In this document: positions 19,599 through 28,799 of the stretch, piece after piece | Layout: every line of letters begins with the position of its first letter | Position numbering within the stretch: the first letter of the stretch is position 1 | Source: Arthrobacter sp. Hiyo8 | Lineage (GTDB): Bacteria > Actinomycetota > Actinomycetes > Actinomycetales > Micrococcaceae | Assembly: GCA_001549895.1 (NCBI GenBank) | Contig: AP014719.1 | Location: 3,720,001 to 3,784,000, forward strand | Direction: 5' to 3' | DNA length: 64,000 nucleotides | Notes under the pieces: model-generated | What the model saw: only the letters and a program-made list of their open reading frames with translations | Database searches by the model: none | What the model was told of the DNA's origin: nothing | Translations under genes and position numbers: made by a program

Positions 19599-20039
19599 TT
19601 AGCTCATCCGCTCAGCCAGGGACACAATGATCCCCTCTGGACCTCGAACGTACGCCATGCGCCAGGCTCCCTCGTACTGGCCGATGCCACCGACCAACCC
19701 GTACCCCTCCGAAGCCAACCGGTCGACCCTCGCTTGAAGATCGTCGACTTCGAAAGACAAGCTGCGCAGCCCAAGTTCGTTGGCCATGGCGGCGGGCGAT
19801 CCCGGCTGCGGATCTGGCCTGACGAAGCTGGATAGCTCCACCCCGGTTCCTCCGCCTGGTGTCCGCAACATGACGATCTCGGTGCGGGAGTCCGGGATCG
19901 CTGTGACCGTATCAATGAACTCGCCCTCCACAAAGGTCCGGCCCTCGATCTCGAGCCCGAGTCCCACGAAGAACGCCGCCACGTGGTCGAGGTCCTGAAC
20001 AGTGACGCCGACGTGGTCGAACCGCATGATGCGCGACAT
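19599..20039 (-). CDS. VOC (glyoxalase/bleomycin-resistance fold) protein
   Basis: Metal-dependent vicinal-oxygen-chelate protein of 146 residues. ATG 20039 lies eight bases after GGAGG, which decides the start over the longer frame to 20240. The two repeats of the fold begin MRFDHVGVTVQDLDHVAAFF and LGLRSLSFEVDDLQARVD, and the late AYVRGPEGIIVSLAE carries the usual metal-binding glutamate. Substrate unknown; similar proteins are annotated as lactoylglutathione lyase-like or dioxygenase-like. Confidence 0.88.
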   Translation of the reverse strand: MSRIMRFDHVGVTVQDLDHVAAFFVGLGLEIEGRTFVEGEFIDTVTAIPDSRTEIVMLRTPGGGTGVELSSFVRPDPQPGSPAAMANELGLRSLSFEVDDLQARVDRLASEGYGLVGGIGQYEGAWRMAYVRGPEGIIVSLAERMS

Positions 20040-20254
20040 GAGAAAAACCTCCAAGTGTTCGTTTGCACGGTCCAGGACGGAGCCTACCGGGGACTTTACG
20101 GCGGATTCACGTTGGGAGAAAGAGTCCGGCGCGCGGCTGGCACGGTGTACGGGCAGGGATCCAGGTCGGCGGCCCGGCTCCGTGTGCGCAAACCAGCGGA
20201 TTGGCCGGCACGGCCCGTGCGTAGGCTTGGGGAGCGCCATGTCAGACTGGACGC

Positions 20255-21391
20255 ATGTGTCCCCTCCCTGTGAAGCCGCGCGCTCTGTCCAACAGCGTTG
20301 AGAGCGTGGGCCCGACGTCGTCGAGCGGCGCAGGCCGCCACCTGGCCCTGAGGATCGACGATGCCTGGCTCAGGTTCCAGACGCGTCTCGCGATCCGGCG
20401 CGGTCGGGTGGAGACCGTCATCCCTTACACCGGTTACGGCACCACCTCATGGGTCCGGGTTTTGGCGCGCATTGTCCGCAGTGAACCACGGGACGGCGGG
20501 AGCGGCACCCAGGCAGGTAAGCTCAAACCGCTGAAAGATGGCATGCGCGGTTGGCGCAATTTCACGAGCGCGCCCGTGGCACATGCCACCGTGCGGGTGA
20601 CGATTGCGGGCATCGACCACGACGTCGAAGCCGACCGCGGAGGTGTCGTCGACGCCCAAATCCCGGCAGCCCTCGACGTCGGCTGGCATACGATCACCGT
20701 GCAATCCGGCGGATCCAGGATCGTGGAAGCCCCTGTGCAAATCGTCGCGGACGACGCAGACTTCGGTGTCGTCTCCGACATTGACGATACCGTGATGGTC
20801 ACGGCGCTGCCCCGTCCATTCCTAGCCGCCTGGAACACCTTCGTACTCGACGAACACGCGAGGACCCCGACGCCGGGCATGGCTGTGCTGTACGAGCGGA
20901 TCGTGAGGACGGCGCCGTCGGCCCCCGTGGTGTACCTGTCGACCGGAGCGTGGAACGTCGCTCCGACACTGTCACGCTTCCTGTCCCGCAATTTATATCC
21001 CGCCGGTCCCAAGCTCCTGACCGACTGGGGTCCCACCCCGGACCACTGGTTCCGCAGCGGACAGGAGCACAAGAGGAGTTCGTTGGAACGTCTCGCCGCG
21101 GAGTTCCCCGGCATCAAGTGGTTGCTGGTAGGCGACGACGGACAGCACGACGAAGCGATCTACGCCGAGTTCGCCCAACGCCATCCGCAGAACGTCAGGG
21201 CAATCGCGATCCGCCAGCTTTCCGTCGGGGAAGCGGTGCTCGCGGGCGGGCGGTCAAAGTCCGCGGCTCAGCCCACGCCGGGGATTCCCTGGATTTACTC
21301 TCCGGACGGTGCAGGGATGTCGGCCCAGCTCGAGCAGCTGGGCATCATCCGGCGCAGCGTCCGGCCCGCAGACGTGCCCGAGACGCCGTAG
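20255..21391 (+). CDS. App1 family phosphatase (DUF2183)
   Basis: Predicted phosphatidate phosphatase-like hydrolase of the HAD-related App1 family, 378 residues. The catalytic motif GVVSDIDDTVMVT (DxDxT type) is central, followed by PVVYLSTGAWNVAP and the late acidic motif WLLVGDDGQHDEAIY. An N-terminal beta-rich region (VRVTIAGIDHDVEADRGG) is family-typical. ATG 20255 was used. Bacterial members are poorly characterised; a role in lipid phosphate metabolism is inference. Confidence 0.85.
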   Translation: MCPLPVKPRALSNSVESVGPTSSSGAGRHLALRIDDAWLRFQTRLAIRRGRVETVIPYTGYGTTSWVRVLARIVRSEPRDGGSGTQAGKLKPLKDGMRGWRNFTSAPVAHATVRVTIAGIDHDVEADRGGVVDAQIPAALDVGWHTITVQSGGSRIVEAPVQIVADDADFGVVSDIDDTVMVTALPRPFLAAWNTFVLDEHARTPTPGMAVLYERIVRTAPSAPVVYLSTGAWNVAPTLSRFLSRNLYPAGPKLLTDWGPTPDHWFRSGQEHKRSSLERLAAEFPGIKWLLVGDDGQHDEAIYAEFAQRHPQNVRAIAIRQLSVGEAVLAGGRSKSAAQPTPGIPWIYSPDGAGMSAQLEQLGIIRRSVRPADVPETP

Positions 21392-21542
21392 GCCCGCAGC
21401 TGACCGACGTCGGATCCCCGCCCGGTGAGAACAGCAGAGGGTGCCGACTCATCTCGCAGACAAGCAGCCTATGGTTGGCAATTTGCGCCGCGCGTACGAT
21501 CAGAACAGGGCAATTCTCGATAACCATGATCTGGAGGTTGAC

Positions 21543-22157
21543 GTGACAACTGCAATTATTGGAACCGGCAACATCGGGTCCAGTGTCGCCCGCCATCTTG
21601 TTCAAGGCGGCGAGCCGGTGGTCTTGGCGGCCCGCGATCAATCCCATGCTGAATCGTTGGCCGCTGAGCTCGGTGCATTGGCGAGTTCGGCGAGCGTCGG
21701 CGATGCCGTGTCACAGGCTGAAGCTGTCGTGATGGCCGTGTGGCTGGACACCGAGAAGGAACTCATCTCCCAACTGTCAGACGCCCTGGTCGGCAAGGTC
21801 GTCATCGACCCGACCAACCCGATCGGGCCTGATGGCCACGGCGGCTACACCACGACGCTGCCGGAGGGCCAATCAGCAGCATCGATCGTGGCAGACCTTC
21901 TCCCTGATGGCGCGCATTTCGTGAAGGCCTTCGGCACATTGGGTGCCGACGCGCTGGGTTCGGCAGCCAACCGGCCATCCGGGCGGGCAGTTCTGTTTTA
22001 CGCAACCGACGACGACGCTGCGGCCGAAACGGTGGAGCGGCTCATTCGTGTCGCTGGCTTTGACCCGGTCAAAGCCGGCGGAATCGAGGCGGCCGGCAGG
22101 CTCGAGTTGATGCGAGGCGATCTTCACCAGAATGGCGGCTTGGTGGAAGGCTTTTGA
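21543..22157 (+). CDS. NADPH:F420 oxidoreductase-like Rossmann protein
   Basis: Protein of 204 residues of the F420H2:NADP+ oxidoreductase (NADP_oxid) superfamily. GTG 21543 sits seven bases after GGAGG. The Rossmann motif AIIGTGNIGSSVARHLVQ is at the very N-terminus, followed by AVVMAVWLD and VVIDPTNPIGPDG, then VKAFGTLGADAL. Homologues may use F420 or plain NADPH on unknown substrates. A bidirectional terminator separates it from gntP. Confidence 0.85.
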   Translation: MTTAIIGTGNIGSSVARHLVQGGEPVVLAARDQSHAESLAAELGALASSASVGDAVSQAEAVVMAVWLDTEKELISQLSDALVGKVVIDPTNPIGPDGHGGYTTTLPEGQSAASIVADLLPDGAHFVKAFGTLGADALGSAANRPSGRAVLFYATDDDAAAETVERLIRVAGFDPVKAGGIEAAGRLELMRGDLHQNGGLVEGF

Positions 22158-22212
22158 ACGCCGATGAGGCGCGTGCCTCCCTCTAGAGCAGATCGCGGCG
22201 GCGGGACGAAGC

Positions 22213-22255
22213 GAAGGCCCTCCGAACTGCGGAATCGCAGGTTCGGAGAGCCTTC
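22213..22255. terminator. Bidirectional hairpin terminator
   Basis: Inverted repeat GAAGGCCCTCCGAACTGCG against CGCAGGTTCGGAGAGCCTTC with a GAAT loop, nearly perfect. It lies between two converging genes (stops at 22157 and 22272), so it can serve both. Confidence 0.8.
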
Positions 22256-22271
22256 GGTGTGCCGGTCCTGA

Positions 22272-23782
22272 CTAGACGAAAACGGATAGCAGCAGCGTGA
22301 ATCCGAATCCGACGACGGAAATTATCGTTTCCATGACTGACCAGGTCTTGATCGTCTGGCCTACCGTCAGTCCGAAGTATTCCTTGACCAGCCAGAAGCC
22401 GGCGTCATTGACATGGGAGAAGAACAGCGATCCGGCACCGATGGCGAGCACAACCAGCGCCAGCTGAGCCGGGGACAAGCCGGTTGCCAGCGGTGCGATG
22501 ATTCCTGCGGCCGTCACTGTGGCAACAGTCGCCGAGCCGGTGGCAAGACGAATCAGCACTGCGATGATCCAACCCAGCACCAGTGCCGACAGGCTGGCAG
22601 CGACCGCGATCTTGGCGATCGCGGTTCCGGTGCCGCCGTCGACGAGTACTTGTTTGAAGCCGCCGCCCGCGCCGACGATAAGCATGACCCCGACGATCGG
22701 CAACAGGCTCTCGCCGATCTTCTTCGTCAGGATGGAGGCTGAGAAGCCGACCCTCGTACCGAAAGTCACCATTGCCAAAAGCACCGCCACGAGCAGGGCA
22801 AAGACCGGGTCGCCGATGAAGTCCAGCAGAGGCCGGAGCGGCGCGTTCTTGTCCATCCAAATGTCTGCCCCGGCTTTGATCAGCATGAGCACCAACGGTG
22901 ACAGCAGGGTCACCAAGGTCCAGCCAAAGGACGGGCTGCGCGTTGCTTGTGGATCCTGCGCCTTGCCGACGGGCGCGTCGCCGCGCGAACTGGCGGCCTT
23001 CGCGCCGGGGCCTTGCGATCTGGCCGTCTCGGCGTTCTCGCCGGCTCCAACGGTAACGGCGAGGCCAGCGCCTGCGGCTCCGATCGGCACGATCCGTGCG
23101 GCGAGACGACCAAAGAGGGGACCTGCGATGATTACGGTCGGAATGGCTATGAGTAGTCCAAACGCGAGGGTCACACCGACATTGGCGTGCAGGATGCCGA
23201 TCGCGGCCAACGGGCCCGGGTGCGGCGGGATGAAACCGTGGAGGACCGACAAACCGGCCAAGGCCGGAATGCCAAGAAGCATTGCCGGGCCCTTGGAGCG
23301 GTGCACAGCGAGCATCACCACGGGAATGAGCAGCACGAGCCCGATCTCGAAGAACATGGGTATGCCGATGATGCCGGCGATGAGCGCCATCTTCCAGGGC
23401 AGCGTTGCAGGCCGGCCATGGAGGAGCGTGTCCACGATCTTGTCCGCGCCGCCGGAATCAGCCAGCAGCTTGCCCAGCATGGCTCCCAAGGCGATGAGCA
23501 CACCCACGTAGCCCAGCACGCCGCCGACGCCATTTTCGTAGGAGGTTGTCACCTTGTCCAAGGAAATGCCCGAAGCAATGCCGACGAAGAGGGCGCCGAT
23601 GCTCAATGCCAGGAAAGCATGCATCTTTGCCCAGACGATCAGCAAGACGACTATCGCGATGCCGATGGCCGCCACAACAAGTACTTGGGTGTCGTGGCCG
23701 GTCCAAGGTTGATGCATCGCATCCGTAGTGGCGTCCGTGGCTACCCCGGCGAGGGCCTGCTGAGGATGGAGATTCCGTTCAT
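22272..23782 (-). CDS. gntP: Gluconate:H+ symporter, GntP family (one frame break)
   Basis: Inner-membrane gluconate permease of about 503 residues with roughly a dozen hydrophobic segments and a central Ala/Gly-rich cytoplasmic loop (AETARSQGPGAKAASSRG). Family sequences include FFEIGLVLLIPVVM, HGFIPPHPGPLAA and FFSHVNDAGFWLVKEYF. The likely start is ATG 23782, overlapping the gluconokinase stop by four bases (ATGA). Its first 13 codons run into a stop unless one G is restored near 23757, which joins them to the long frame. A start inside the long frame at 23717 is the alternative. It forms an operon with gntK. Confidence 0.9.
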
Positions 23783-24351
23783 GGTTCTCGTCCTGTTCCG
23801 CTCGGCCGCAGGCCGAACTTGTCCATGATTTGTTGGGCAATCACTCCTGGAGCCGGGCCAACGTCGATCCGGATTCCGGGCTCACCCGGAGACAGCTCTT
23901 CAAGATCCGCGAACTGACTCCCCCACATACTGGCGGGCATGAAATGGCCGTGGCGTTCGGCCAGCCGTGCGCTGATAGTCTCGGGCGTCCCGGACAGAAA
24001 AACGAAGACGACGCCTGAACCTCGGCGATTAATAATGCTTCGATAGGACCGTTTGAGCGCCGAACACGTGATGACGCCGTTTTCCCCGTGATCCAGCCTC
24101 TGGTCGACCCACTCGGCGACCTTCTCCAGCCAGGGATATCTGTCCTCATCCGTCAGCGGATGCCCCGCTGCCATCTTGTCGATGTTTGTTTGGGGATGCA
24201 AGGCATCCCCTTCCTCGAAGGCCCAGCCAAGCCGCCCCGCCAGGAGTGCGGCAACCGTGGATTTCCCTGAGCCGGAAACACCCATGACAACCAGCACAAC
24301 GGGTTCGGACAGAGGGGTCGTCGCCATGTCCAGAGGGTCCATGGAGCCCAT
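23779..24351 (-). CDS. gntK: Gluconokinase
   Basis: Phosphorylates gluconate to 6-phosphogluconate with ATP. 190 residues. P-loop VVMGVSGSGKSTVAALL, then EEGDALHPQTNIDKMAAGHPL and DEDRYPWL, CSALKRSYR, and the lid motif RHGHFMPASM, all typical of GntK. Starts at 24351; internal ATGs at 24342 and 24327 are alternatives, and none has a strong site. It overlaps gntP by four bases. A second gluconokinase domain is present at about 36.0-36.5 kb. Confidence 0.92.
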   Translation of the reverse strand: MGSMDPLDMATTPLSEPVVLVVMGVSGSGKSTVAALLAGRLGWAFEEGDALHPQTNIDKMAAGHPLTDEDRYPWLEKVAEWVDQRLDHGENGVITCSALKRSYRSIINRRGSGVVFVFLSGTPETISARLAERHGHFMPASMWGSQFADLEELSPGEPGIRIDVGPAPGVIAQQIMDKFGLRPSGTGREP

Positions 24352-24710
24352 CTTGGCAGCACGTGGGCCTCAGTGCCATAGGGAATCGCAGTGGATCTCC
24401 TGGCGGCCGGGCCCGGGGGCGCAGGCCTGACGACGGCTCATTCGGGGCGTTGTACGATCTCGGACAGAAGCGGCAAGGCCCGGTCAAGCCCGACACCAGG
24501 AAAGCTCGAGGGGATACGGACACCGCTTCCGGGAAAAACCAGGCGTCCCGTTTTTAGTCCGGCCGATGCGCATCCACAAGTTGCCAATATTTGGCAATCG
24601 GTTGTCAATCCGACACCAAGGTGGCTAGACTCGAGGCGAACGCATGCCCGTGAACTACGATTTGGTGCCATTTGTCGCCATGCGGGCGAACGGATCCAAA
24701 GGAGAATTCC
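24352..24710. other. Intergenic region between gntK and the sugar-acid operon
   Basis: Divergent promoter region of about 360 bases. Apart from the palindromes at 24581-24608, nothing coding is convincing in it; the open frames there are GC-bias shadows. Confidence 0.6.
24581..24608. promoter_or_regulatory. Predicted LacI-type operator upstream of the epimerase operon
   Basis: Two overlapping palindromes: TTGCCAATATTTGGCAA (24581-24597) and TTGGCAATCGGTTGTCAA (24591-24608). The second matches the palindrome consensus TTGGCAACCGGTTGCCAA, also found upstream of other units of this region. It lies about 100 bases before the GTG start at 24711. Confidence 0.7.
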
Positions 24711-25555
24711 GTGACTGAAACCAATGCCGTGTGGAGCCTGTCCGGTTTCGGCGACGAAGTGGATCCCGATCCCGCGGTCCAGGCCGCAGTCCTGCTGGCG
24801 CTCGGTGCCGGCCATATCGAAGTGCGCAGCGCGTGGGGCACCAACGTTTCGGAACTCGAACCGGAAGAGGTCGGGCGGCTCAAGGCGATCCTGGACGCGA
24901 AGGGCCTGAAGGTTTCCGCAGTCGCGAGCCCCATCGGCAAGGTTGACGTCGGTGTTCCGGTGGAACATGAGCTCGCCCGGCTGCGCCAGATCATTTCGGT
25001 GGCCAAGGTGCTCGACACCAAGTACATCCGCATCTTCTCCTTCTACCGGGCCGAAGGCAGAGCCCGGAAGACATCCGCGACTCAGTCATGGAGCGCCTGA
25101 CCGCACTTAGCAACGAGGCGGCAGCGTCCGGCGTCGTCCTCCTGCACGAAAACGAAAAGGGCATCTACGGCGACACGCCCGAGCGCGTCCTGGACATCAT
25201 GAAGACTGTCGATTCACCCGCGCTGCGCGTTGCCTGGGACAGCGCCAACTTTGTCCAGGTGGGCGTCAAGCCGTACACCGAGGCTTATGCCGTGCTGCGC
25301 CCCTACTTGGAGTACTTCCAGATCAAGGATGCAATCAGCGGGACAGGTGAAGTGGTGCCTGCAGGCGAAGGCGACGGCGAATTGGACGCTACCATCGCCG
25401 CGCTCAAGGCCGATGGCTTTGCCGGCTTCGTTTCGCTCGAACCCCACCTTGCAAGCACACACGAATTGGGCGGATTCTCCGGACCCGTCGCCTTCGGCGC
25501 CGCAGCGCGCGCCTTTGCGGCACTCGCAGCCAAGAACGGTGTTGCCCTCGCCTGA
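24711..25555 (+). CDS. Sugar phosphate isomerase/epimerase, TIM barrel (one frame break)
   Basis: Xylose-isomerase-like TIM barrel protein (AP endonuclease 2 superfamily), 281 residues after restoring a G near 25056 (EGQSPEDIRDSV). GTG 24711 follows AGGAG by six bases. Metal-site style motifs are HENEKGIYG, RVAWDSANFVQVG and IKDAI, and FVSLEPHL near the end. Enzymes of this group isomerise or epimerise sugars or keto-sugars, or act with Gfo/Idh/MocA dehydrogenases, as the next gene suggests. The exact substrate is unknown. Confidence 0.85.
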
Positions 25556-25597
25556 GGGCCTGTAGGTTCAAAGGAAAACATCTTTCGAGGGAGAAGA

Positions 25598-26605
25598 ATG
25601 CCTACAGCAGCAGTCATCGGTTGCGGCGATGTATCGAGTGTGCACCTCGGAGCAATCGCCAAAATGGACGACGTTGAACTCGTGGCGGTCTGCGACACCG
25701 ACGCCGGTCGCCTCCAGGCGGCAACGGCCGCCTACGGTGTGCCGGGTTACGCGGACTACCTGGAGATGCTCGAATCGGTGAGGCCCGACGTCGTGCATAT
25801 CTGCACTCCGCACCACCTGCATGCCTCGCTGGCCGCGGAGTGCCTTGAGCGCGGCGTCAGCGTGATTGTCGAGAAGCCGCTCGCCCACACCCTGGAAGAG
25901 GGACGCCGGCTGGTTGAGGCGGCCGAACGGAGTACGGCGAAGATCGCCGTATGTTTCCAGAACCGCTACAACGCGACGTCCCAGGCCATGCGGAGACTGC
26001 TCGACGACGGCGGGCTGGGCCAGGTTCTCGGCGCCTCGGCAACCGTGATGTGGCACCGGACGGCCGAGTACTACCGTGACAGGCCGTGGCGCGGTACCTG
26101 GGCCGAAGGAGGCGGCGGCCTCATGATGAACCAGGCCATCCACACGGTGGACCTGCTCCAGTGGCTGGTAGGTGACGTGACCAAGGTGGAGGGCCACGCC
26201 TCCACGCGCTCGCTGGGCGGCGTGATCGAGGTGGAGGATACGGCGGAATTTATCGCCGGGCACGCAAACGGTGCCACCAGCGTCTTCTATGCGACCTTGG
26301 CGAACGTCACCAACGCACCGGTGACGCTGGACATCGTGACCGAAAAGGCCACGCTCAGCCTCCGGGGCGACCTTGTTGTCAGCTACAGCGACGGCACCGT
26401 GGAAACCATCGCGGAACGGGCCTTGGAATCGGGTGGGCGCGCGTATTGGGGCGTATCCCACGAACTCCTGATCAAGGACTTCTATGCCAAGCTCGGGGAT
26501 CCTGCTCCCTTCTGGATCAGCCCCGTGGAAGCCGAAAAATCACTCAGGATCGTCAAAGACATCTATGCCCAAAGCTACCCGGACATTTCCGGGCAAGTGG
26601 GCTAA
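25598..26605 (+). CDS. Gfo/Idh/MocA family oxidoreductase
   Basis: NAD(P)-dependent sugar dehydrogenase, 335 residues. The Rossmann motif AAVIGCGDVSSVHLGAI is at the N-terminus, followed by HICTPHHLHASLAAECL and the family motif VIVEKPLAHTLEEG, where the lysine is catalytic. The C-terminal domain has GGGGLMMNQAIHTVDLLQWL. ATG 25598 lies after a GAGGGAGAA site. Paired with a TIM-barrel epimerase on each side, a common arrangement for oxidation and rearrangement of inositols, glucosides or sugar acids. Confidence 0.9.
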   Translation: MPTAAVIGCGDVSSVHLGAIAKMDDVELVAVCDTDAGRLQAATAAYGVPGYADYLEMLESVRPDVVHICTPHHLHASLAAECLERGVSVIVEKPLAHTLEEGRRLVEAAERSTAKIAVCFQNRYNATSQAMRRLLDDGGLGQVLGASATVMWHRTAEYYRDRPWRGTWAEGGGGLMMNQAIHTVDLLQWLVGDVTKVEGHASTRSLGGVIEVEDTAEFIAGHANGATSVFYATLANVTNAPVTLDIVTEKATLSLRGDLVVSYSDGTVETIAERALESGGRAYWGVSHELLIKDFYAKLGDPAPFWISPVEAEKSLRIVKDIYAQSYPDISGQVG

Positions 26606-26646
26606 CCACGCGGCCCATAAAGGCCCGGAACCAACGGAGGACAAAA

Positions 26647-27507
26647 GTGGCAAAAATCGGCGTACAGGCAATGATGCTGAAGGGCAGTTTTGCCGAAGAC
26701 GGGGCGTTTGAAACGCTCCGCAAGGTCAGTGCGATCGGGTACAACGCGGTCGAGATTTCGCAGATCCCGATGACGCCGGAAAACGTTGCCGAACTGGATC
26801 GCTCCCGGAGCGAACTGGGCATGGACATCGCGGCGCTTTCGGTCGCCATGGAGACGCCTAAGGGCATGCCCGGCGACTCACTTAAGGACCACCTCGACAA
26901 GATCGTTGACGACGCAAAGCGGCTGGACACCCACCTACTGCGGATTGGCATGATGCCCTTCCCGGCGATGAAGTCGATCGACGCCGTGGTGGACTTCGCG
27001 AAGCAAGCCAACGAATACGCCGAAAGCCTCCGTGAACACGGCATCGGCTTGTACTACCACAACCATCACATCGAGTTCGCGAAGTTCGACGGCACATACA
27101 TGCTGGACATCATCGCCGAAAACTCCCCGGCCATGGGCATGGAGATCGACGTGCACTGGGTGCAGCGCGGCGGCCTGGATCCCGTCCGGACCCTGGCCAA
27201 ATACGCCGGACGCACGGCCATGGTGCACCTGAAGGACTACCGGATAGGGGAGTTGCCGGAATTGGCCTTCGGGCTCCTGGAAACGGGGGACCTCGCGGGC
27301 TTCATGGCCGAGTTCAAGAACGTGGTCCAGTTTGCCGAAGTGGGCGAAGGCAACCTTGACTTCCCGTCCATCATTCACGCGGCCCAGGCTGCCGGCGCGG
27401 AGTACTTGCTCGTGGAGCAGGACGAGCTCTATGGCCGAACGGTGTGGGAAGCCCTGCAGACTTCATACGACAACCTGGTGGCCATGGGTCACGCCGACCT
27501 CTTCTAA
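26647..27507 (+). CDS. Sugar phosphate isomerase/epimerase, TIM barrel
   Basis: Second xylose-isomerase-like protein of the operon, 286 residues, unbroken. GTG 26647 follows GGAGG by six bases. Metal-binding style motifs: YYHNHHIEFAKFD, MEIDVHWVQRGG, MVHLKDYRIG and EYLLVEQDE. These suit a divalent metal at the barrel mouth, as in IolE/IolI-like or hydroxypyruvate-isomerase-like enzymes. Only distantly similar to the protein at 24711, so the two probably act on different substrates or steps. Confidence 0.88.
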   Translation: MAKIGVQAMMLKGSFAEDGAFETLRKVSAIGYNAVEISQIPMTPENVAELDRSRSELGMDIAALSVAMETPKGMPGDSLKDHLDKIVDDAKRLDTHLLRIGMMPFPAMKSIDAVVDFAKQANEYAESLREHGIGLYYHNHHIEFAKFDGTYMLDIIAENSPAMGMEIDVHWVQRGGLDPVRTLAKYAGRTAMVHLKDYRIGELPELAFGLLETGDLAGFMAEFKNVVQFAEVGEGNLDFPSIIHAAQAAGAEYLLVEQDELYGRTVWEALQTSYDNLVAMGHADLF

Positions 27508-27531
27508 TCCCACTACAACGGAGATCTACTC

Positions 27532-28698
27532 ATGAGCAAGAAAGTACGCCTTGGCATCATCGGCCTAGGCCAGCAGGGCGGCACGTACGCCAAGTTCATC
27601 ACTGACGGATTGGTTCCGAACATGGTGATCGGCGCTATCTGCGACACCGATCCTGCAAAGAAGGAGCTGGCGGCCTCCCTGTACCCAGGTGCGCCGTTCT
27701 ACGACGACTACATCGCGATGCTGGAAAGCGGCGACGTCGATGCGATCGTCACGTGCGTGCCCCACTACCTGCACCCGGAAATGGGCATCGAATCGCTCAA
27801 GCGCAACATCCACGCCCTCGTCGAGAAGCCCGCTGGTGTCTACACCAAGCAAGTCAAGCGGCTCAATGAGTTCGCGGCTTCCAAGCCCGAGCTTTCATTC
27901 GGGATCATGTTCAACCAGCGCAACAACCCCCTGTACAAGAAGCTCAAGGAGATCGTAGACAACGGCGAGATCGGGGCCATCCGGCGCACCAACTGGATCA
28001 TCACCAACTGGTGGCGCCCGCAGGGCTACTACAACTCCAGCGAATGGCGCGCCACGTGGGGCGGCGAAGGCGGCGGCGTCCTGGTCAACCAGGCACCCCA
28101 CCAGCTCGACCTGTGGCAGTGGATCTGCGGCGTGCCGAAGTCCGTCTACTCTAAGGTGGCGTACGGGTTCCGCCGGGACATCGCCGTGGAAGACGAGGTC
28201 ACCGCCGTCGTGGATTACGGCAACGGTGCCACCGGAGTTTTCGTCACGGCCACGCACGACCTTGTGGGCACGGACCGCTTCGAGATCCTGGGTGACCAGG
28301 GCAAGATCGTGGTGGAAAACAGCAAGACAGCCACGGTCACCCGCCTGGTCAAACCCGAGCGCGAACTCAGCGACGGCATGGACATGGACGATGTCCGCAA
28401 GCTCTTCATGGGCGAATTGAAAGCCGAGGACTACTACACCACCGAGGTGATCGAGTTCGAGTCGGCCTGGGGCGGCCAACACGCCGGCGTCCTGGAGAAC
28501 TTCGCGGCCAACATCCTCGACGGCACTCCGTTGTTGGCACCCGGCTCGGACGGCATCAAAGGCGTCCGCCTGGCCAACGCCATCCACCTGTCGAGCTGGA
28601 CCGGCAAGGAAGTCTCCCTGGACTTCGACGAGGAGGAGTACATGCGCGAGCTCAACAAGCGCATCAGCGAAGAAGGCAAGTTCGCCGAGCGCTCCTAG
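27532..28698 (+). CDS. Gfo/Idh/MocA family oxidoreductase
   Basis: Second NAD(P)-dependent sugar dehydrogenase of the operon, 388 residues. N-terminal LGIIGLGQQGGTYAKF, then TCVPHYLHPEMGI and ALVEKPAGVYTKQVKRL with the catalytic lysine, and GGEGGGVLVNQAPHQLDLWQWI in the C-terminal domain. It is longer than the protein at 25598, with a charged tail (DFDEEEYMRELNKRI). The ribosome-binding site GGAG lies ahead of ATG 27532. It is the last gene before a terminator and the LacI gene. Confidence 0.9.
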   Translation: MSKKVRLGIIGLGQQGGTYAKFITDGLVPNMVIGAICDTDPAKKELAASLYPGAPFYDDYIAMLESGDVDAIVTCVPHYLHPEMGIESLKRNIHALVEKPAGVYTKQVKRLNEFAASKPELSFGIMFNQRNNPLYKKLKEIVDNGEIGAIRRTNWIITNWWRPQGYYNSSEWRATWGGEGGGVLVNQAPHQLDLWQWICGVPKSVYSKVAYGFRRDIAVEDEVTAVVDYGNGATGVFVTATHDLVGTDRFEILGDQGKIVVENSKTATVTRLVKPERELSDGMDMDDVRKLFMGELKAEDYYTTEVIEFESAWGGQHAGVLENFAANILDGTPLLAPGSDGIKGVRLANAIHLSSWTGKEVSLDFDEEEYMRELNKRISEEGKFAERS

Positions 28699-28725
28699 CT
28701 CGCAGGGCGCGTGAGTAGGGCACTT

Positions 28726-28775
28726 AAGCAGGGCGGTCGCCGGCCGAGTGGTTTGGCAACCGTCCTGCTTTTGTT
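28726..28775 (+). terminator. Terminator after the epimerase/oxidoreductase operon
   Basis: Stem AGCAGGGCGGT with ACCGTCCTGCT (one G-U) around a 20-base loop, followed by TTTTGTT. It overlaps the inverted repeat assigned to LacI binding, so transcription end and regulator site are intertwined. Confidence 0.65.
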
Positions 28776-28780
28776 GCCAA
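28753..28780. promoter_or_regulatory. Predicted LacI operator half-sites before the lacI-type gene
   Basis: TTGGCAAC (28753-28760) and its exact complement GTTGCCAA (28773-28780) with a 12-base spacer, 20 bases before the GTG start at 28800. The half-sites are those of the palindromes at 24591, 29889, 33000 and 34607, suggesting autoregulation. Confidence 0.55.
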
Positions 28781-28799
28781 GCCAGATTACGATTGAGCC

